Shown here: positions 34,404-44,652 of the stretch, piece by piece | Layout of the letters: each line of letters starts with the position of its first letter | Position numbering within the stretch: the stretch's first letter is position 1 | NCBI GenBank assembly: GCA_021463865.1 | Contig: JAJTXY010000010.1 | Span: forward strand, 93,143-157,142 | Direction: 5' to 3' | Length of the DNA stretch: 64,000 bases | Source of the DNA: Anaerolineae bacterium | Lineage (GTDB): Bacteria > Chloroflexota > Anaerolineae > Aggregatilineales > J027 | Made by a program: the position numbers and the translations under genes | The notes under the pieces: generated by a model | What the model was told of the DNA's origin: nothing | Seen by the model: the letters and a program-made list of their open reading frames with translations, nothing else | Databases searched by the model: none

Positions 34404-36666
34404 CTTGTACTCCTATTTTTCGATTGCCGCGTAACCCCCAAGCGACTACACCAATCACACCCAGCAAGGTCATGGCACTAATGATCGCGCCAATTTGGAT
34501 AGAGAGGGGGCGATATACCAACTCAATTTGATGTGTCCCCTCCGGCACATAGACCGCGCTTAAGCCACCATAGGCCTCTAATAAATCGGCTTCTCTGCCA
34601 TCAATTTCGACCTTCCAGCCCATATCATAGGGCAGTGCCAGCGTCAAAACGCCCGATGTGTCACCCCGTGTTTGGATACGGATTTTTTCGGGGTCGAGCG
34701 TTTGTAATGTCACAACCGTATTGCCGGGGTTTTCAGGCAAAGCACCGGGGTTTTCTTTTAATACCGCCACTTCGCGTACTGGGAAATTTAAATCCCCGAC
34801 CAACTGCCGTGCCTCACCATTATTGGATACCACCCGCACTTGATAGACCATATGGGCAAACGGGCGGGGGTCATCCAAACGATAGACATAAAAGCCCGGC
34901 TCTTCCCCAATCCGAGTATGGGGCACAGGCAGGGTATCCCATTCGGCGTTTAAGACCTGCACTGCCAACAGTTCCCAACGGCGCTCTACTGGAATGTTTC
35001 GCAAATAGAACTCGACTGCTTCAAATTGCAGCGGACTGTTGCCCCAAATATCCGGCAAATCGTACAGTGTGCTGTAGCTGCTGCCGATGCCCACCAGTCC
35101 TTCAATTTTCTGGCCCGGTGTTAGGTTATCACGCATTGTTTGGATAAAGGCGGGTTCGGGCAAACGGTCATGGGCAGGGATGGGGTCATAATTTTCGCCC
35201 CCCATATTTGCACTAAATAGGTCAAACACGGCTAATGCCACCAACGCGAATTGCCATCTTAGCTGGGTAGGCTGCTGCATGATGCTCGGCAAAATCAGGG
35301 CCATCAACACCGCTATGAGCAACGCTAATCCTGCCGAATCCAACGCACTTTGATATAGTTCGCCATTTGGTGGAATCAGACGCAGCACAAAAAAGATGAG
35401 GCCGAACAGGGCACACAGCACAATCAAGCCAATCAATACCCGACGAAGTTGGCGCAAGGGCTTATGGTCGCTGAGGTAATCCCATGTCAGGATTTGCACC
35501 GCCCCCATGCTGACAAGCACTGCCCCTGCCGTTTCCACGACAAATGCGGCCCGTTCCTGCCCTCGGAAAAAACCAAACCCCGGCAACAGCACATAGACAA
35601 AATCGTAAATCGCTAGTCGCTGCCCAAACGACAGGGCTAAACCAAATAGGCCAACGCCGAGCCAAAATCCATAGCCGGGCACGCGCCGCCAAATCGCTAC
35701 CCCAACCAGCACCAATCCAATCAATCCCAGATAAAGAGGTGTCCAGCGCCCAAGCATATAGGGGAACACAAATTGGGTCAGGTCTTGCATCGAAAACCCG
35801 CCACCCTTGTCATCCACGCTGAAATTTTCGCGGTAGGTCTGGCTCTGAAATTGGACGGTTGGCAATAATTGAGCCGCACTCAAGCCACCTGCGATAAGGG
35901 CCATCATGAGAATTGCCAAACCAACCGTTTTCCAATCCGTACCGCGCCGCCACAAACGATATATCAGATAAGCGACTGCACCATAAGCCGTGAATAACAG
36001 CGTTTGGGGATGGCCCGCCAGCGCACATAGCGCCAACGCTACCCCTGCCAAGACCAAACACCGCCAGCCAATTTTGGCATGAGTGGGACGGGTAGCCTCA
36101 TGAACGCCGAGCAGCACTAGCGGTATCCAAATCGCGCTCTCCAGAAGGGGCAGTTGCAACGGGGGATAGGCGGTCATAAATCCGCCAAAACCAAAGACTA
36201 GCGCCCCAATGAGGCTTGCTACCACTGAAATTTGTCTAGAGGCATCTTGAATAATGTCGCGGGTCATGCGGCGCAAAAAGGCGTACATCATGAGCGCCCC
36301 CAACAACACTTGGAGCGTCATTTCGCGCTGTAAGGCCGCATACACTTCGCCATTGCTCACCTCCGATTGGCTCGCAAGCAGGGCGACGGTCAATAAGCGA
36401 GGAGGATACAGAACTGCCGTTTGTGGGTCGGCTAAAAAGGGTGCACCCGCGTTCATATAGGGATTCCAGAGTGGGATTTCGCCCTCACGAAATCGTTCGA
36501 CGCTGTAAGATGTCCACGCCACAAATTGGCCGGAAAAATCGCCTTCCTCCAACGACACCTGATCCACTTCATTCGGGGTATACAGCCGCCAAAAAAAGAT
36601 AGCCCACAAGCCAATCAGCAGCAAAATCGCCCATGTATCTGGCGAACGGCGTACTCGTTGCATCAT
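34381..36666 (-). CDS. YfhO-family GT-C membrane protein
   Basis: A 761-residue membrane protein with about a dozen helices and a C-terminal exterior beta domain. The first loop holds the YfhO hallmark IPLWNPYMNAGAPFLADPQT, and the C-terminal part holds the equally typical MGWKVEIDG and VPEGTHQIELVYRP. YfhO in Firmicutes takes part in glycosylating lipoteichoic acid or other surface polymers using lipid-linked sugars. It lies between the GT39-like gene (overlap of one base at 36666) and the ligase-like gene (23-base overlap), so all three are likely one operon. Confidence 0.85.
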   Translation of the reverse strand: MMQRVRRSPDTWAILLLIGLWAIFFWRLYTPNEVDQVSLEEGDFSGQFVAWTSYSVERFREGEIPLWNPYMNAGAPFLADPQTAVLYPPRLLTVALLASQSEVSNGEVYAALQREMTLQVLLGALMMYAFLRRMTRDIIQDASRQISVVASLIGALVFGFGGFMTAYPPLQLPLLESAIWIPLVLLGVHEATRPTHAKIGWRCLVLAGVALALCALAGHPQTLLFTAYGAVAYLIYRLWRRGTDWKTVGLAILMMALIAGGLSAAQLLPTVQFQSQTYRENFSVDDKGGGFSMQDLTQFVFPYMLGRWTPLYLGLIGLVLVGVAIWRRVPGYGFWLGVGLFGLALSFGQRLAIYDFVYVLLPGFGFFRGQERAAFVVETAGAVLVSMGAVQILTWDYLSDHKPLRQLRRVLIGLIVLCALFGLIFFVLRLIPPNGELYQSALDSAGLALLIAVLMALILPSIMQQPTQLRWQFALVALAVFDLFSANMGGENYDPIPAHDRLPEPAFIQTMRDNLTPGQKIEGLVGIGSSYSTLYDLPDIWGNSPLQFEAVEFYLRNIPVERRWELLAVQVLNAEWDTLPVPHTRIGEEPGFYVYRLDDPRPFAHMVYQVRVVSNNGEARQLVGDLNFPVREVAVLKENPGALPENPGNTVVTLQTLDPEKIRIQTRGDTSGVLTLALPYDMGWKVEIDGREADLLEAYGGLSAVYVPEGTHQIELVYRPLSIQIGAIISAMTLLGVIGVVAWGLRGNRKIGVQDAGKPAA

Positions 36667-38993
36667 TATTCTTCTCCCTGCATGGGGGAATCAGCGGGTA
36701 AAACTTCCACCTCAATAGGGGACAGGAACGCATCCGGGAAGGGATTAGGAACACCATCCCATGGGGGCGCATTTACAGGAAGTCGAACTCCATCCGAAGG
36801 CCGATAAAATCCGATTAAGATGCGATAAACACCGGGCGGCGTTGTATCGGATACTCTAACCATATATTTATCATAGGCATATTTTTTGGCTAACCAAGCG
36901 TGGGTCGGATACCAGTCTTGGCGCGGTACTGCATCGCCGCTGCCCCACAATTGGCCGGGATTTGCTGGATCAATTAACTGAACAAAAACGGTGAAATCCG
37001 CTGGAGTCGGATTGGCAATATACCATATCCAATTCAATTCGATGGTATCATTTGGTTTGACCTGATAGCGGGTTGAGGGTTGCAACAAGTCGGCCCGAAG
37101 CCAAGCAACGTTGCCAAACGAAACATCACAACATGGGTATCCATCGCCGTCATGCTCTCCTACGATACTGCCCCCGCGCAAAATCACTTCGCTAATGGCC
37201 GCCGCATCACTGCGGACAGCGGGAATCTCGACACCAGCAAAAAAATCACGCCAACCGATTTTGAAACGTGGTTCAAATGGAGTATTGGCAAGATCGTCTT
37301 GAATCTCGATGCGATAGGTCTCGGCGTAAATCTTGCCAATTTCCCATGTATCGGTGCGGCGCAACCCTCTTCCCGGAAAACTATCCAACTTCCCGATTAC
37401 GACAGGCTGATCGGTCAAATTGGCGGCAGGACCAAACATCTGTATATAGAAACTCAATGGGGTCTCGGTTTGGTCTTGGGGTCGCCAGTATAGGGTAATC
37501 TCAATTTCATCATCGGTCTTTTCATTCAAAATCAGGGGTGTGTCATCAATCTGGTAGGCCAGCAGTTGAATCGGGCCAAATTGGGCATCGGTCAGGCGGG
37601 CATCTGAGGGCAATCGGTCAATCGTATCTGGCGGAGTATAGGCAGGTCGAATTATGCTAAAGGGCAAAACGAGCGCATAAGCGGCCAGAGGCATCACAGC
37701 GATGGCAGCAAGGCGATTGGGTAGATGTAGCATCTGCAACAGACTACTCCACCCTAATGCCAGCAGCACCCCGATGATGGCGATAGCAGGGAACAATAAG
37801 CGGCCCTGACTGGCGGGTGTCTGCAATGTCCAACGCACGACCCCCCCAAATATCAGAGCCAGTTGCACTAAGAGCAAAGCAACCGGAATTGCACTAGTGC
37901 ATCGCTTCCAACGCCGTACCCCGATCAGGGCTAATCCTGCCATCCCCATAATACTTATCGCCAACGTGTAATCAAAAAATCGTTGTGGGCTAATGACATT
38001 TAAGCCACCAAACCAACCCCAATAGGCATAATAAAATCCTTCGCGCTCGGCCCAAACATCATGTAAACCAAAATCGGCGGGGCGCTTGCCTGCGATTTCA
38101 ATCATAGTATTGAGGCCCGTCGGGTCATCATACAGTTGCACATTGCGGACATACCACCATCCTGCAATCAAACCAATTCCGGCGGCAACGACTATCCCCG
38201 CCACGACCAAATCTTTGAATGGGCGACGCTCACGCCAAAAGACGGCAAAGATAGTGAGAGCTACCATAGGCGCAAAGGTCAATCCACTGAGTTTGGTCAG
38301 GGCCGCCATACCCAATAACACCGACAATAGGCCAATCCGACCCCAATGCCAGCCAAATCGCCACAGGGCCAGCATCAACACAATTATTGCCGTCCCCAAG
38401 AAGATGACCAGATTATCATTGTTGACGCTGGCGGTAATGAATAAAAACATCGGGTTAAAGGCGACAAAGGCCATCGCCAAAAAACCGAGCATAGGCCGTG
38501 TTGGAATCGTTAGTCGCGTTATATCAAAAGTTAACCAGACCGTACCCGCCCCCAACAAAATGCTGAACAGGCGGCAAATCATGACAGCTAGGGTCGTTTG
38601 TTTATAGGGAAACGACTCGGCATCCACATCGTGGACGATGATATTTTGGTTGTCACTGGCAAGGCCGATGCCGACTTTGGAATGGGGGTTATAAAAAAGT
38701 CGCGTCTCCAAGTCGCTGCGGTCAATCGGCAGCACCAACAGCGCCGCGATGAGATAATATAAGGGCGGTTGACTGCCCTCTTGTCGCCATAGGGTTTCTT
38801 TGGCAGGGTCTTGATAGGGCAGTTTCCCCGTGCTGGCGATATAATCCACCACTGGGAAATGGAGCATCTCGTCGGAAACCTCAAAAATAGGCGAGGTCAG
38901 CATATAGATCAACGCCAGCGCCACAAACAACCCCACAAGGGCTAAACGCCGACGCTGCAATTGTTGAGGAGTTTCCGGTAAAATCCAATTCAT
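36666..38993 (-). CDS. GT39/DUF2142-like GT-C glycosyltransferase with C-terminal beta domain
   Basis: A 775-residue membrane protein. The first exterior loop has FEVSDEMLHFPVVDYIASTG, with the Asp-Glu pair expected of GT-C enzymes that use lipid-phosphate sugars, then SQPPLYYLIAALL; about 11 membrane helices follow to residue 460. The last 300 residues are exterior and beta-rich. That final domain resembles the ends of the proteins at 39115 and 41277. It probably transfers sugar from a polyprenyl donor to a surface glycan or protein. It is divergent from the 39115 gene (121-base gap) and is the first gene of the minus-strand operon. Confidence 0.82.
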   Translation of the reverse strand: MNWILPETPQQLQRRRLALVGLFVALALIYMLTSPIFEVSDEMLHFPVVDYIASTGKLPYQDPAKETLWRQEGSQPPLYYLIAALLVLPIDRSDLETRLFYNPHSKVGIGLASDNQNIIVHDVDAESFPYKQTTLAVMICRLFSILLGAGTVWLTFDITRLTIPTRPMLGFLAMAFVAFNPMFLFITASVNNDNLVIFLGTAIIVLMLALWRFGWHWGRIGLLSVLLGMAALTKLSGLTFAPMVALTIFAVFWRERRPFKDLVVAGIVVAAGIGLIAGWWYVRNVQLYDDPTGLNTMIEIAGKRPADFGLHDVWAEREGFYYAYWGWFGGLNVISPQRFFDYTLAISIMGMAGLALIGVRRWKRCTSAIPVALLLVQLALIFGGVVRWTLQTPASQGRLLFPAIAIIGVLLALGWSSLLQMLHLPNRLAAIAVMPLAAYALVLPFSIIRPAYTPPDTIDRLPSDARLTDAQFGPIQLLAYQIDDTPLILNEKTDDEIEITLYWRPQDQTETPLSFYIQMFGPAANLTDQPVVIGKLDSFPGRGLRRTDTWEIGKIYAETYRIEIQDDLANTPFEPRFKIGWRDFFAGVEIPAVRSDAAAISEVILRGGSIVGEHDGDGYPCCDVSFGNVAWLRADLLQPSTRYQVKPNDTIELNWIWYIANPTPADFTVFVQLIDPANPGQLWGSGDAVPRQDWYPTHAWLAKKYAYDKYMVRVSDTTPPGVYRILIGFYRPSDGVRLPVNAPPWDGVPNPFPDAFLSPIEVEVLPADSPMQGEE

Positions 38994-39114
38994 GCGAAAT
39001 CTTTTCTGGTATGTACTCAGAGACGGCGAAAGAGTGTAGCGCGGCCTAGCCCATCAGTCCATAGCCTACTACTCTGCGTTTGCCGTCGTTTTAACCAACT
39101 TTTGGCAGAATACA

Positions 39115-41280
39115 ATGCGGGCACTTAAAAATCATCGTCCCTTATTTATTTTGATATTACTTTTTCTTGGTTTAACGACCCTTTATGCCGAAACCGTGCC
39201 GCCATTTGAAGGGCCAGACGAAGGGGAACATTTCGCCTATATCATGAAACTGGCTCGTACAGGGAAATTTCCCAACCCCGACCACGATCTGGATACCCCT
39301 ATCAAACAGGCCGCTGCCCAAGCGCCGCTGTATTATACGACGGCGGCTCTCTTTACCCGTCTGCGCGACTTTGGAGATTGGGAAGTTCGCTACCAAACCA
39401 ACCCTTGGGGTGCTTATCCCTCGCCAGTGACCGGGCGCGATAATCGCAATCATTTTATGATGCAACCCCGCCAGCACGCCATGACAAATGACCAGCAACA
39501 AATGAGCGCGGCTCTACAATGGATACGCCGAATAGCCCCCCTATACGGCGTTTTGGCACTCTTAGGGGTCTATTGGTCAGCGCTTGCCATCTGGCCCACT
39601 CAAAAATCATGGGCGGTATTCGCGGCATTGGCCTATGGCATGAACCCCCTCTTGATTCAAACCTTCGCCCTCGCCAGCAATGATGTTGCCGTAATCGCCT
39701 TCGGGTCTCTCACGTTGGCAGCCGGGTTGCATCTTATCAATGGTTGGCAAAACAACCATCTGTTGATTTTGGCGGGGGTCGTTATGGGATTGGCGGCTCT
39801 CTCCAAAGCCAGCGGATTAGCGCTGTGGAGTATCCCGCCTGCTGGCATTTTTATCGGCTGGTGGCAAACCAAACAAAATTGGCGTTCATTAATCATTCGG
39901 TGTGCGACAGTCATCGTCATCGCTAGTCTCATTGCCGGATGGTGGTATGTGCGCGGCTGGCTTCTGTATGATGACCCGCTGGGTATGGCCCCCCACAAAG
40001 CACAGCCTTGGGCATGGGGCGAACCACAATCCATCTCGCAAATTCTAAGTCGCACCCCGATTCTTATTCTCTCGCTATGGGCCAATTTCGGCTCCGGTGA
40101 AGTCCGGCCCGCTGAGTGGGGCTATATTGTGCCATTGACCTTGTTGGGATTAGGGCTGATCGGATGGCTGTACACCCGCCCTACCCGCCATACCCTACTG
40201 CTTTTATTGGCTGTAGGGGTTGGAGTGGCGGCCCTATTCCAATGGATGTCCATGTTTGACCTCATCACAGGCCGACTCACCTATCCCTACTACAACGCCT
40301 TTGTTTTGCTGGTGGTGATGGGTCTGTATCACTTCCGACAGTGGCGCGGTTGGTTCGCCGGGGCTTTGGGTGGTATGGCATTGGTGATGGTTCCGGCGGT
40401 CATTATTCATGCGTTTGGCCCCCCGCCCCTCCGCAACCATGCACCGGACAATCTCGCAGGCCCGGTGATTGATTTTGGTGGCCCGCGCTTTTTGGGCTAT
40501 ACGGTGGATAGCAATCTTATCCACAACGACGACTATCGTCACTTCAAATTATGCTGGCAAGCGCCGGATGGCAGTCAAAAAATCCCCCTGCCCTATCCGT
40601 TCTCCCTCACCATCACGACACTCGACAGCCAATTGGTGGGCAAGCGCGAATCGTTTACGGGTTTGGGCAACTATACACTGTGGCAGCCGAACAAAATCTT
40701 TTGCGATGAATTTGCTCTGCCGATTGAGAAAAATGTGCGAGCGGGTGAGGTCTATCCCCTACAATTATCCCTATTTGGCCTACCTGACGGCATCCCTCTC
40801 GAAGCCACCGTGAATGGCAGCAAGCAGCGCAGCGTTATCATTGGGCATTTATGGACACCCGCCCCGCCGATTGACCCAACTCTACTCGAATCAGCTCCCT
40901 TCCGTTTTGAAGGGGTGGCGCTTGCTAGATATGAGATGGACATCACGGATAACATACTCAATCTATATCTGATTTGGGGAACGTATTCCGCACCCCGCCA
41001 GCCCTACAAACTTTTTGTCCACATTCTGGATGCCACAGGTCAAAAAGTTGCCCAAAGCGACCCTGTTCCCGGCGGGGAGCGTTATCCAATCTGGGCATGG
41101 GGGCAAGGTGAACAAATCGAGGATCTGATAAGCGTGCCCTTGCTTGATCTACCAACTGGCGATTATCAGGTGGTCATCGGGATTTATGACCCCGACACTT
41201 TTCAGCGCCTGCCCGTCCGTGACACAAATGGCAATCCTATTGGCGACTCTGCTTTGTTAGGAATAGTGACAATCGAATGA
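39115..41280 (+). CDS. GT39/DUF2142-like GT-C glycosyltransferase with C-terminal beta domain
   Basis: A 721-residue paralogue-like partner of the divergent gene. The first loop reads PPFEGPDEGEHFAYIMKLA, with the DE pair, then QAPLYYTTAALF; about 10-11 helices follow to residue 440. The C-terminal exterior part has KLFVHILDATGQKVAQSDPV and LPTGDYQVVIGIYDP. There is no good ribosome binding site before the ATG. Its stop overlaps the next start by 4 bases. The likely donor is a polyprenyl-phosphate sugar, and the acceptor is unknown. Confidence 0.8.
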   Translation: MRALKNHRPLFILILLFLGLTTLYAETVPPFEGPDEGEHFAYIMKLARTGKFPNPDHDLDTPIKQAAAQAPLYYTTAALFTRLRDFGDWEVRYQTNPWGAYPSPVTGRDNRNHFMMQPRQHAMTNDQQQMSAALQWIRRIAPLYGVLALLGVYWSALAIWPTQKSWAVFAALAYGMNPLLIQTFALASNDVAVIAFGSLTLAAGLHLINGWQNNHLLILAGVVMGLAALSKASGLALWSIPPAGIFIGWWQTKQNWRSLIIRCATVIVIASLIAGWWYVRGWLLYDDPLGMAPHKAQPWAWGEPQSISQILSRTPILILSLWANFGSGEVRPAEWGYIVPLTLLGLGLIGWLYTRPTRHTLLLLLAVGVGVAALFQWMSMFDLITGRLTYPYYNAFVLLVVMGLYHFRQWRGWFAGALGGMALVMVPAVIIHAFGPPPLRNHAPDNLAGPVIDFGGPRFLGYTVDSNLIHNDDYRHFKLCWQAPDGSQKIPLPYPFSLTITTLDSQLVGKRESFTGLGNYTLWQPNKIFCDEFALPIEKNVRAGEVYPLQLSLFGLPDGIPLEATVNGSKQRSVIIGHLWTPAPPIDPTLLESAPFRFEGVALARYEMDITDNILNLYLIWGTYSAPRQPYKLFVHILDATGQKVAQSDPVPGGERYPIWAWGQGEQIEDLISVPLLDLPTGDYQVVIGIYDPDTFQRLPVRDTNGNPIGDSALLGIVTIE

Positions 41281-43466
41281 TGCTGCAATCACGCCGTTAT
41301 TGGCTGTTTGGGTTCGTCCTATTTGGCCTCATCACCTATCTAACTGCCGCGTTCTGGGACTATACCCAAGACGATGTATTTATCACCTATGCCTACAGCC
41401 GCAATATCGCGGAGGGGCGGGGTTTCGTGTTTAACCCCGGTGAGCATGTTCAAGGCACGACCACCCCCCTTTATACCCTGCTGATGTCCGGGGTCTATTT
41501 TCTCACCCATGATTTATTACATGCAGGCAATCTCCTAAGTGCGATCTTTTTGGCCCTAACCTGTGGCCTCGCCTTTTTGCTGACCCGTGACCATCTTTCT
41601 GCCTATGGGAGTTTTGCCATCGGTGTCATTTTAGCCACCTCCCCCCTGATTTACGTCAGTTTTGGTATGGAGACTCTGTTCTACTGTACGCTGCTGATGC
41701 TGGCGTTGTGGCGTTGGGAACGTAGCAAACCCTATGAAGCGATCTTAGTAGCGGCGGCCCTGACGTGGACACGCGCCGATGGAGTGGTTCTGGGTGGGAC
41801 TCTGTGGTTGGTGGCAGCATGGGATAGTTGGCGGGCTAACCAAGATGCACCAATCATTTCTCGCCTGCGCCAATTGCCTTATACATTAGGTCTGGTCTAT
41901 GCAGCGACGATTGCTCCTTGGTATCTGTTCGCATTGGCCTATTTTGACACCCCCCTGCCCAACACCTTTGGCGCGAAACAGTCAAGTTTTGAAGGTATCC
42001 AGTTCCTAAAAGATGGTTGGAAGTGGTGGAAAACCTTCTATTGGGACAACAATCCCCTTAGCATCACCGCCTTTTTGTTCATCTTCATTGGGACGTGGTG
42101 CGTCCTCAAAATCAAATCTCTGCGTCCGGTGGCCTTATGGGCAGGTTTTTATCTGGCGGGCTATACCATCTTGAACGTCGCGGCCTTCTGGTACTACACC
42201 CCCTTATTCACCATTGGCGTCATTCTGATGGTATATGGTGGGATATGGATTTTTGAGCAGGCGGGGCGGCTGAATTCCAACAAAACATGGCGGTTCGGGC
42301 TGGCGGGGATTTTGGTTGGTGTTTCGGGGGCGCTGGCTATCCTCAGATCACAAGATTTTGCTGATCCGCCACCCCGCACAAGGACATATGTTGTGTTAGG
42401 GAAGTGGGTCGAAGCCAATACTCTCACCGATGCAACCCTGCTTGTCGGCGATTTGGGGGTGATGGGATATTACGCGCAACGCCATACCATTGATTCACCG
42501 GGCCTCATTGTGCCAGAGATGTATTTTAAGCAAGACGATTACGCCGTTTTGAAATATAAACCGGATTATGTAGCCGCAACAGGTTATTACACATGGCAAC
42601 AAGTCATCCAGCAGGAATGGTTCGACACCTACTACCGCCCCGCCGCCCAATTTAGCACCGAAGCCGACACCTTTAGCCCGATGACCGTCTATCAACGCCG
42701 CCTACCCTTGACCACCCCCCCTACCCTCCGGCAAGGCGACACCCTGCCCCTCAATTGCGACATTCGATTAAACGATGGAGATGCCCTGCCCGATGAAATT
42801 CGCGCCCGTTTGTTGGACTCGGCAGGGAATGTGGTTGTTGAGGATGCCCACCCCTTTTTCCAATCCATCTATCCTGCCACTACCGCCGGAGGGAATGAGA
42901 TGATTCATGAGCAAATCGGCCTCCCCTTGTATGTTCCAGCAGGCGACTATCAATGGGAATTGAAGTGCGGGGATGATGATGGCTATACGGGAAATATTGA
43001 AGTCCGGCCCTACACGGAAAATACCGCATTAGTGAGGTTAGACGAGGCGGTATGGTCGCCATTTGCCCAATTAGCAGGCATCGCGCTGCCCGATGGTAAT
43101 GTGGCGTGGTCGGGGGGCAGTGTTCGAGTCGTGTTCTATTGGCAGGCCATTGAACCCGCCGCTGCTGATTATAGTGCGCTGGTACATCTGGTAGATGAGC
43201 AGGGACATGTGGTGGCACAAGCCGATGGTTACGCCGCCCATAACACCCGGCCCTTAAGTTCATGGCAGTCTGGCGAAACGATCTTTGATACCCGCGAAAT
43301 TTTGCTGCCATCCAACCTACCTGCCGGAGAATATTCCATTTTGGTCGGTTGGTATGATTGGCAATCGAGCAGCAACGAACGCCAACTCTTGACCAATGGT
43401 GATGATGCTATCCGTCTGTCCGTGACCATCCAAGTCCAGTGGCCCGGTGGTACAGGGCTACCGTGA
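41277..43466 (+). CDS. GT-C glycosyltransferase (AftB-like layout) with C-terminal beta domain
   Basis: A 729-residue membrane protein. The first loop DDVFITYAYSRNIAEGRGFV followed by NPGEHVQGTTTPLYTLLM matches the layout of mycobacterial terminal arabinofuranosyltransferases such as AftB and related GT-C enzymes, with Asp-Asp as the catalytic region. About 10 helices are followed by a long exterior part, ending with a module containing ALVHLVDEQGHVVAQADGY and LPAGEYSILVGWYDW. Translation is coupled to the upstream GT gene (ATGA overlap). It converges with the GT4 gene, overlapping it by 9 bases. The sugar is unknown. Confidence 0.78.
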   Translation: MMLQSRRYWLFGFVLFGLITYLTAAFWDYTQDDVFITYAYSRNIAEGRGFVFNPGEHVQGTTTPLYTLLMSGVYFLTHDLLHAGNLLSAIFLALTCGLAFLLTRDHLSAYGSFAIGVILATSPLIYVSFGMETLFYCTLLMLALWRWERSKPYEAILVAAALTWTRADGVVLGGTLWLVAAWDSWRANQDAPIISRLRQLPYTLGLVYAATIAPWYLFALAYFDTPLPNTFGAKQSSFEGIQFLKDGWKWWKTFYWDNNPLSITAFLFIFIGTWCVLKIKSLRPVALWAGFYLAGYTILNVAAFWYYTPLFTIGVILMVYGGIWIFEQAGRLNSNKTWRFGLAGILVGVSGALAILRSQDFADPPPRTRTYVVLGKWVEANTLTDATLLVGDLGVMGYYAQRHTIDSPGLIVPEMYFKQDDYAVLKYKPDYVAATGYYTWQQVIQQEWFDTYYRPAAQFSTEADTFSPMTVYQRRLPLTTPPTLRQGDTLPLNCDIRLNDGDALPDEIRARLLDSAGNVVVEDAHPFFQSIYPATTAGGNEMIHEQIGLPLYVPAGDYQWELKCGDDDGYTGNIEVRPYTENTALVRLDEAVWSPFAQLAGIALPDGNVAWSGGSVRVVFYWQAIEPAAADYSALVHLVDEQGHVVAQADGYAAHNTRPLSSWQSGETIFDTREILLPSNLPAGEYSILVGWYDWQSSSNERQLLTNGDDAIRLSVTIQVQWPGGTGLP

Positions 43467-44648
43467 AGCCCGTAGCTGCTCAAAAAAGCGCAGGGTTGCC
43501 GCCGCAATCGCATCCCAACTAAACTGCGTGGCGAGTTGGGCCGCTGCTTTGCCAAGCCGAATACGCTGGGATTCATCATAGGCTAATTCACGCAGGGCAT
43601 CGGCCAATTTCTGGGGCGAATCCGGTGGCACCATTTTCATCGCCTGCCCATCCACCAAATCGGGTTCATCCACCTGCGGGAAGGTCGTCACAATCGGACA
43701 GCCATGCGCGAGGGTCGCCATCAACGTCCCGCGCCGATACGACACCCCATCACGAAAGGGCAGAGCCACGACATCACAGGCCATTAGATGGGCGCTGACA
43801 GCTTCGGGGGACACAAAACCTGTCCAATGCACCCGCCGCGAAATGCCCAAGCCGCCTACCATGCGTTCTGCTTCATCGGCCTGCTGAATATTGGTTTGGT
43901 CACTTGCTCCTGTCTGCCCACCCACAATCAACAGATGGGCATTGACGCCACGATCTAACAGCAGTCGAATTGCCTGCGCCAATGTATCTACGCCCTTGCT
44001 GCGATTGATGAATCCAAAGAAGCCCACAATAAACGCATCATGGGGCAGAAAATGCGCCTCACGCCATGCCGTTTTGTCATAATCAGTGGGGGGCTGTACG
44101 GCGATATTGGAGCCAATAGGAATTCGCATCACGGGAGGCATCTGACCCTGTTGCGCTAATTCCCGTTCGTCGCCGCGATTGGTCACAATCACGCCCCTAC
44201 TTTGGCGGGCCATGCGGTAAATGACTTTTTTACGGACGGGGCCAGCTTTGGGGAACAAATAGGGGACTAGCAAATCATGGAAGGTCGTCACGACAGGGGC
44301 TATATGACCAAGTGCTTCGGGCAGCAAATTCGCCGCAATCCGCATGTTATAGGCCGCTGCTTGATATTGGATATTAACCACATCCAGTTGATTCACTTTG
44401 GCCCACTGAGCAGCCTGTATCTCCCCACGCAGTCCATCGCTAGGTTTTTGTTTCCCCCAGCGTCCCCAATTCGCCACTGTCGGTTGCACATGAATCCCGC
44501 GTTCATGAATAGCAGGCAAAGCGCGGTCACTCGTCAGGGCAAAAATTTCGTGCCCCTGTGTCACCATCGCCCGCCCTAATTCCAAAGAATAATCCCCTAC
44601 ACCGCCTTGCATCGGCGGAAACTCGCCGGTGATGATGCCAATCCGCAT
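43458..44648 (-). CDS. glycosyltransferase family 4
   Basis: Cytoplasmic GT-B retaining glycosyltransferase of 396 residues. The N-domain starts MRIGIITGEFPPMQGGVGDY, with the glycine-rich loop; the C-domain (glycos_transf_1) shows FFGFINRSKGVDTLAQAIRL and PFRDGVSYRRGTLMATLAHG, which stands in the donor-binding E-x7-E region but lacks the usual first Glu. GGGGAAG lies 7 bases before the ATG. It starts 4 bases after the stop of the GT2 gene, so the pair is probably cotranscribed. It likely extends a lipid-linked sugar before export; donor and acceptor are unknown. Confidence 0.88.
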   Translation of the reverse strand: MRIGIITGEFPPMQGGVGDYSLELGRAMVTQGHEIFALTSDRALPAIHERGIHVQPTVANWGRWGKQKPSDGLRGEIQAAQWAKVNQLDVVNIQYQAAAYNMRIAANLLPEALGHIAPVVTTFHDLLVPYLFPKAGPVRKKVIYRMARQSRGVIVTNRGDERELAQQGQMPPVMRIPIGSNIAVQPPTDYDKTAWREAHFLPHDAFIVGFFGFINRSKGVDTLAQAIRLLLDRGVNAHLLIVGGQTGASDQTNIQQADEAERMVGGLGISRRVHWTGFVSPEAVSAHLMACDVVALPFRDGVSYRRGTLMATLAHGCPIVTTFPQVDEPDLVDGQAMKMVPPDSPQKLADALRELAYDESQRIRLGKAAAQLATQFSWDAIAAATLRFFEQLRASR

Positions 44649-44652
44649 CGAG

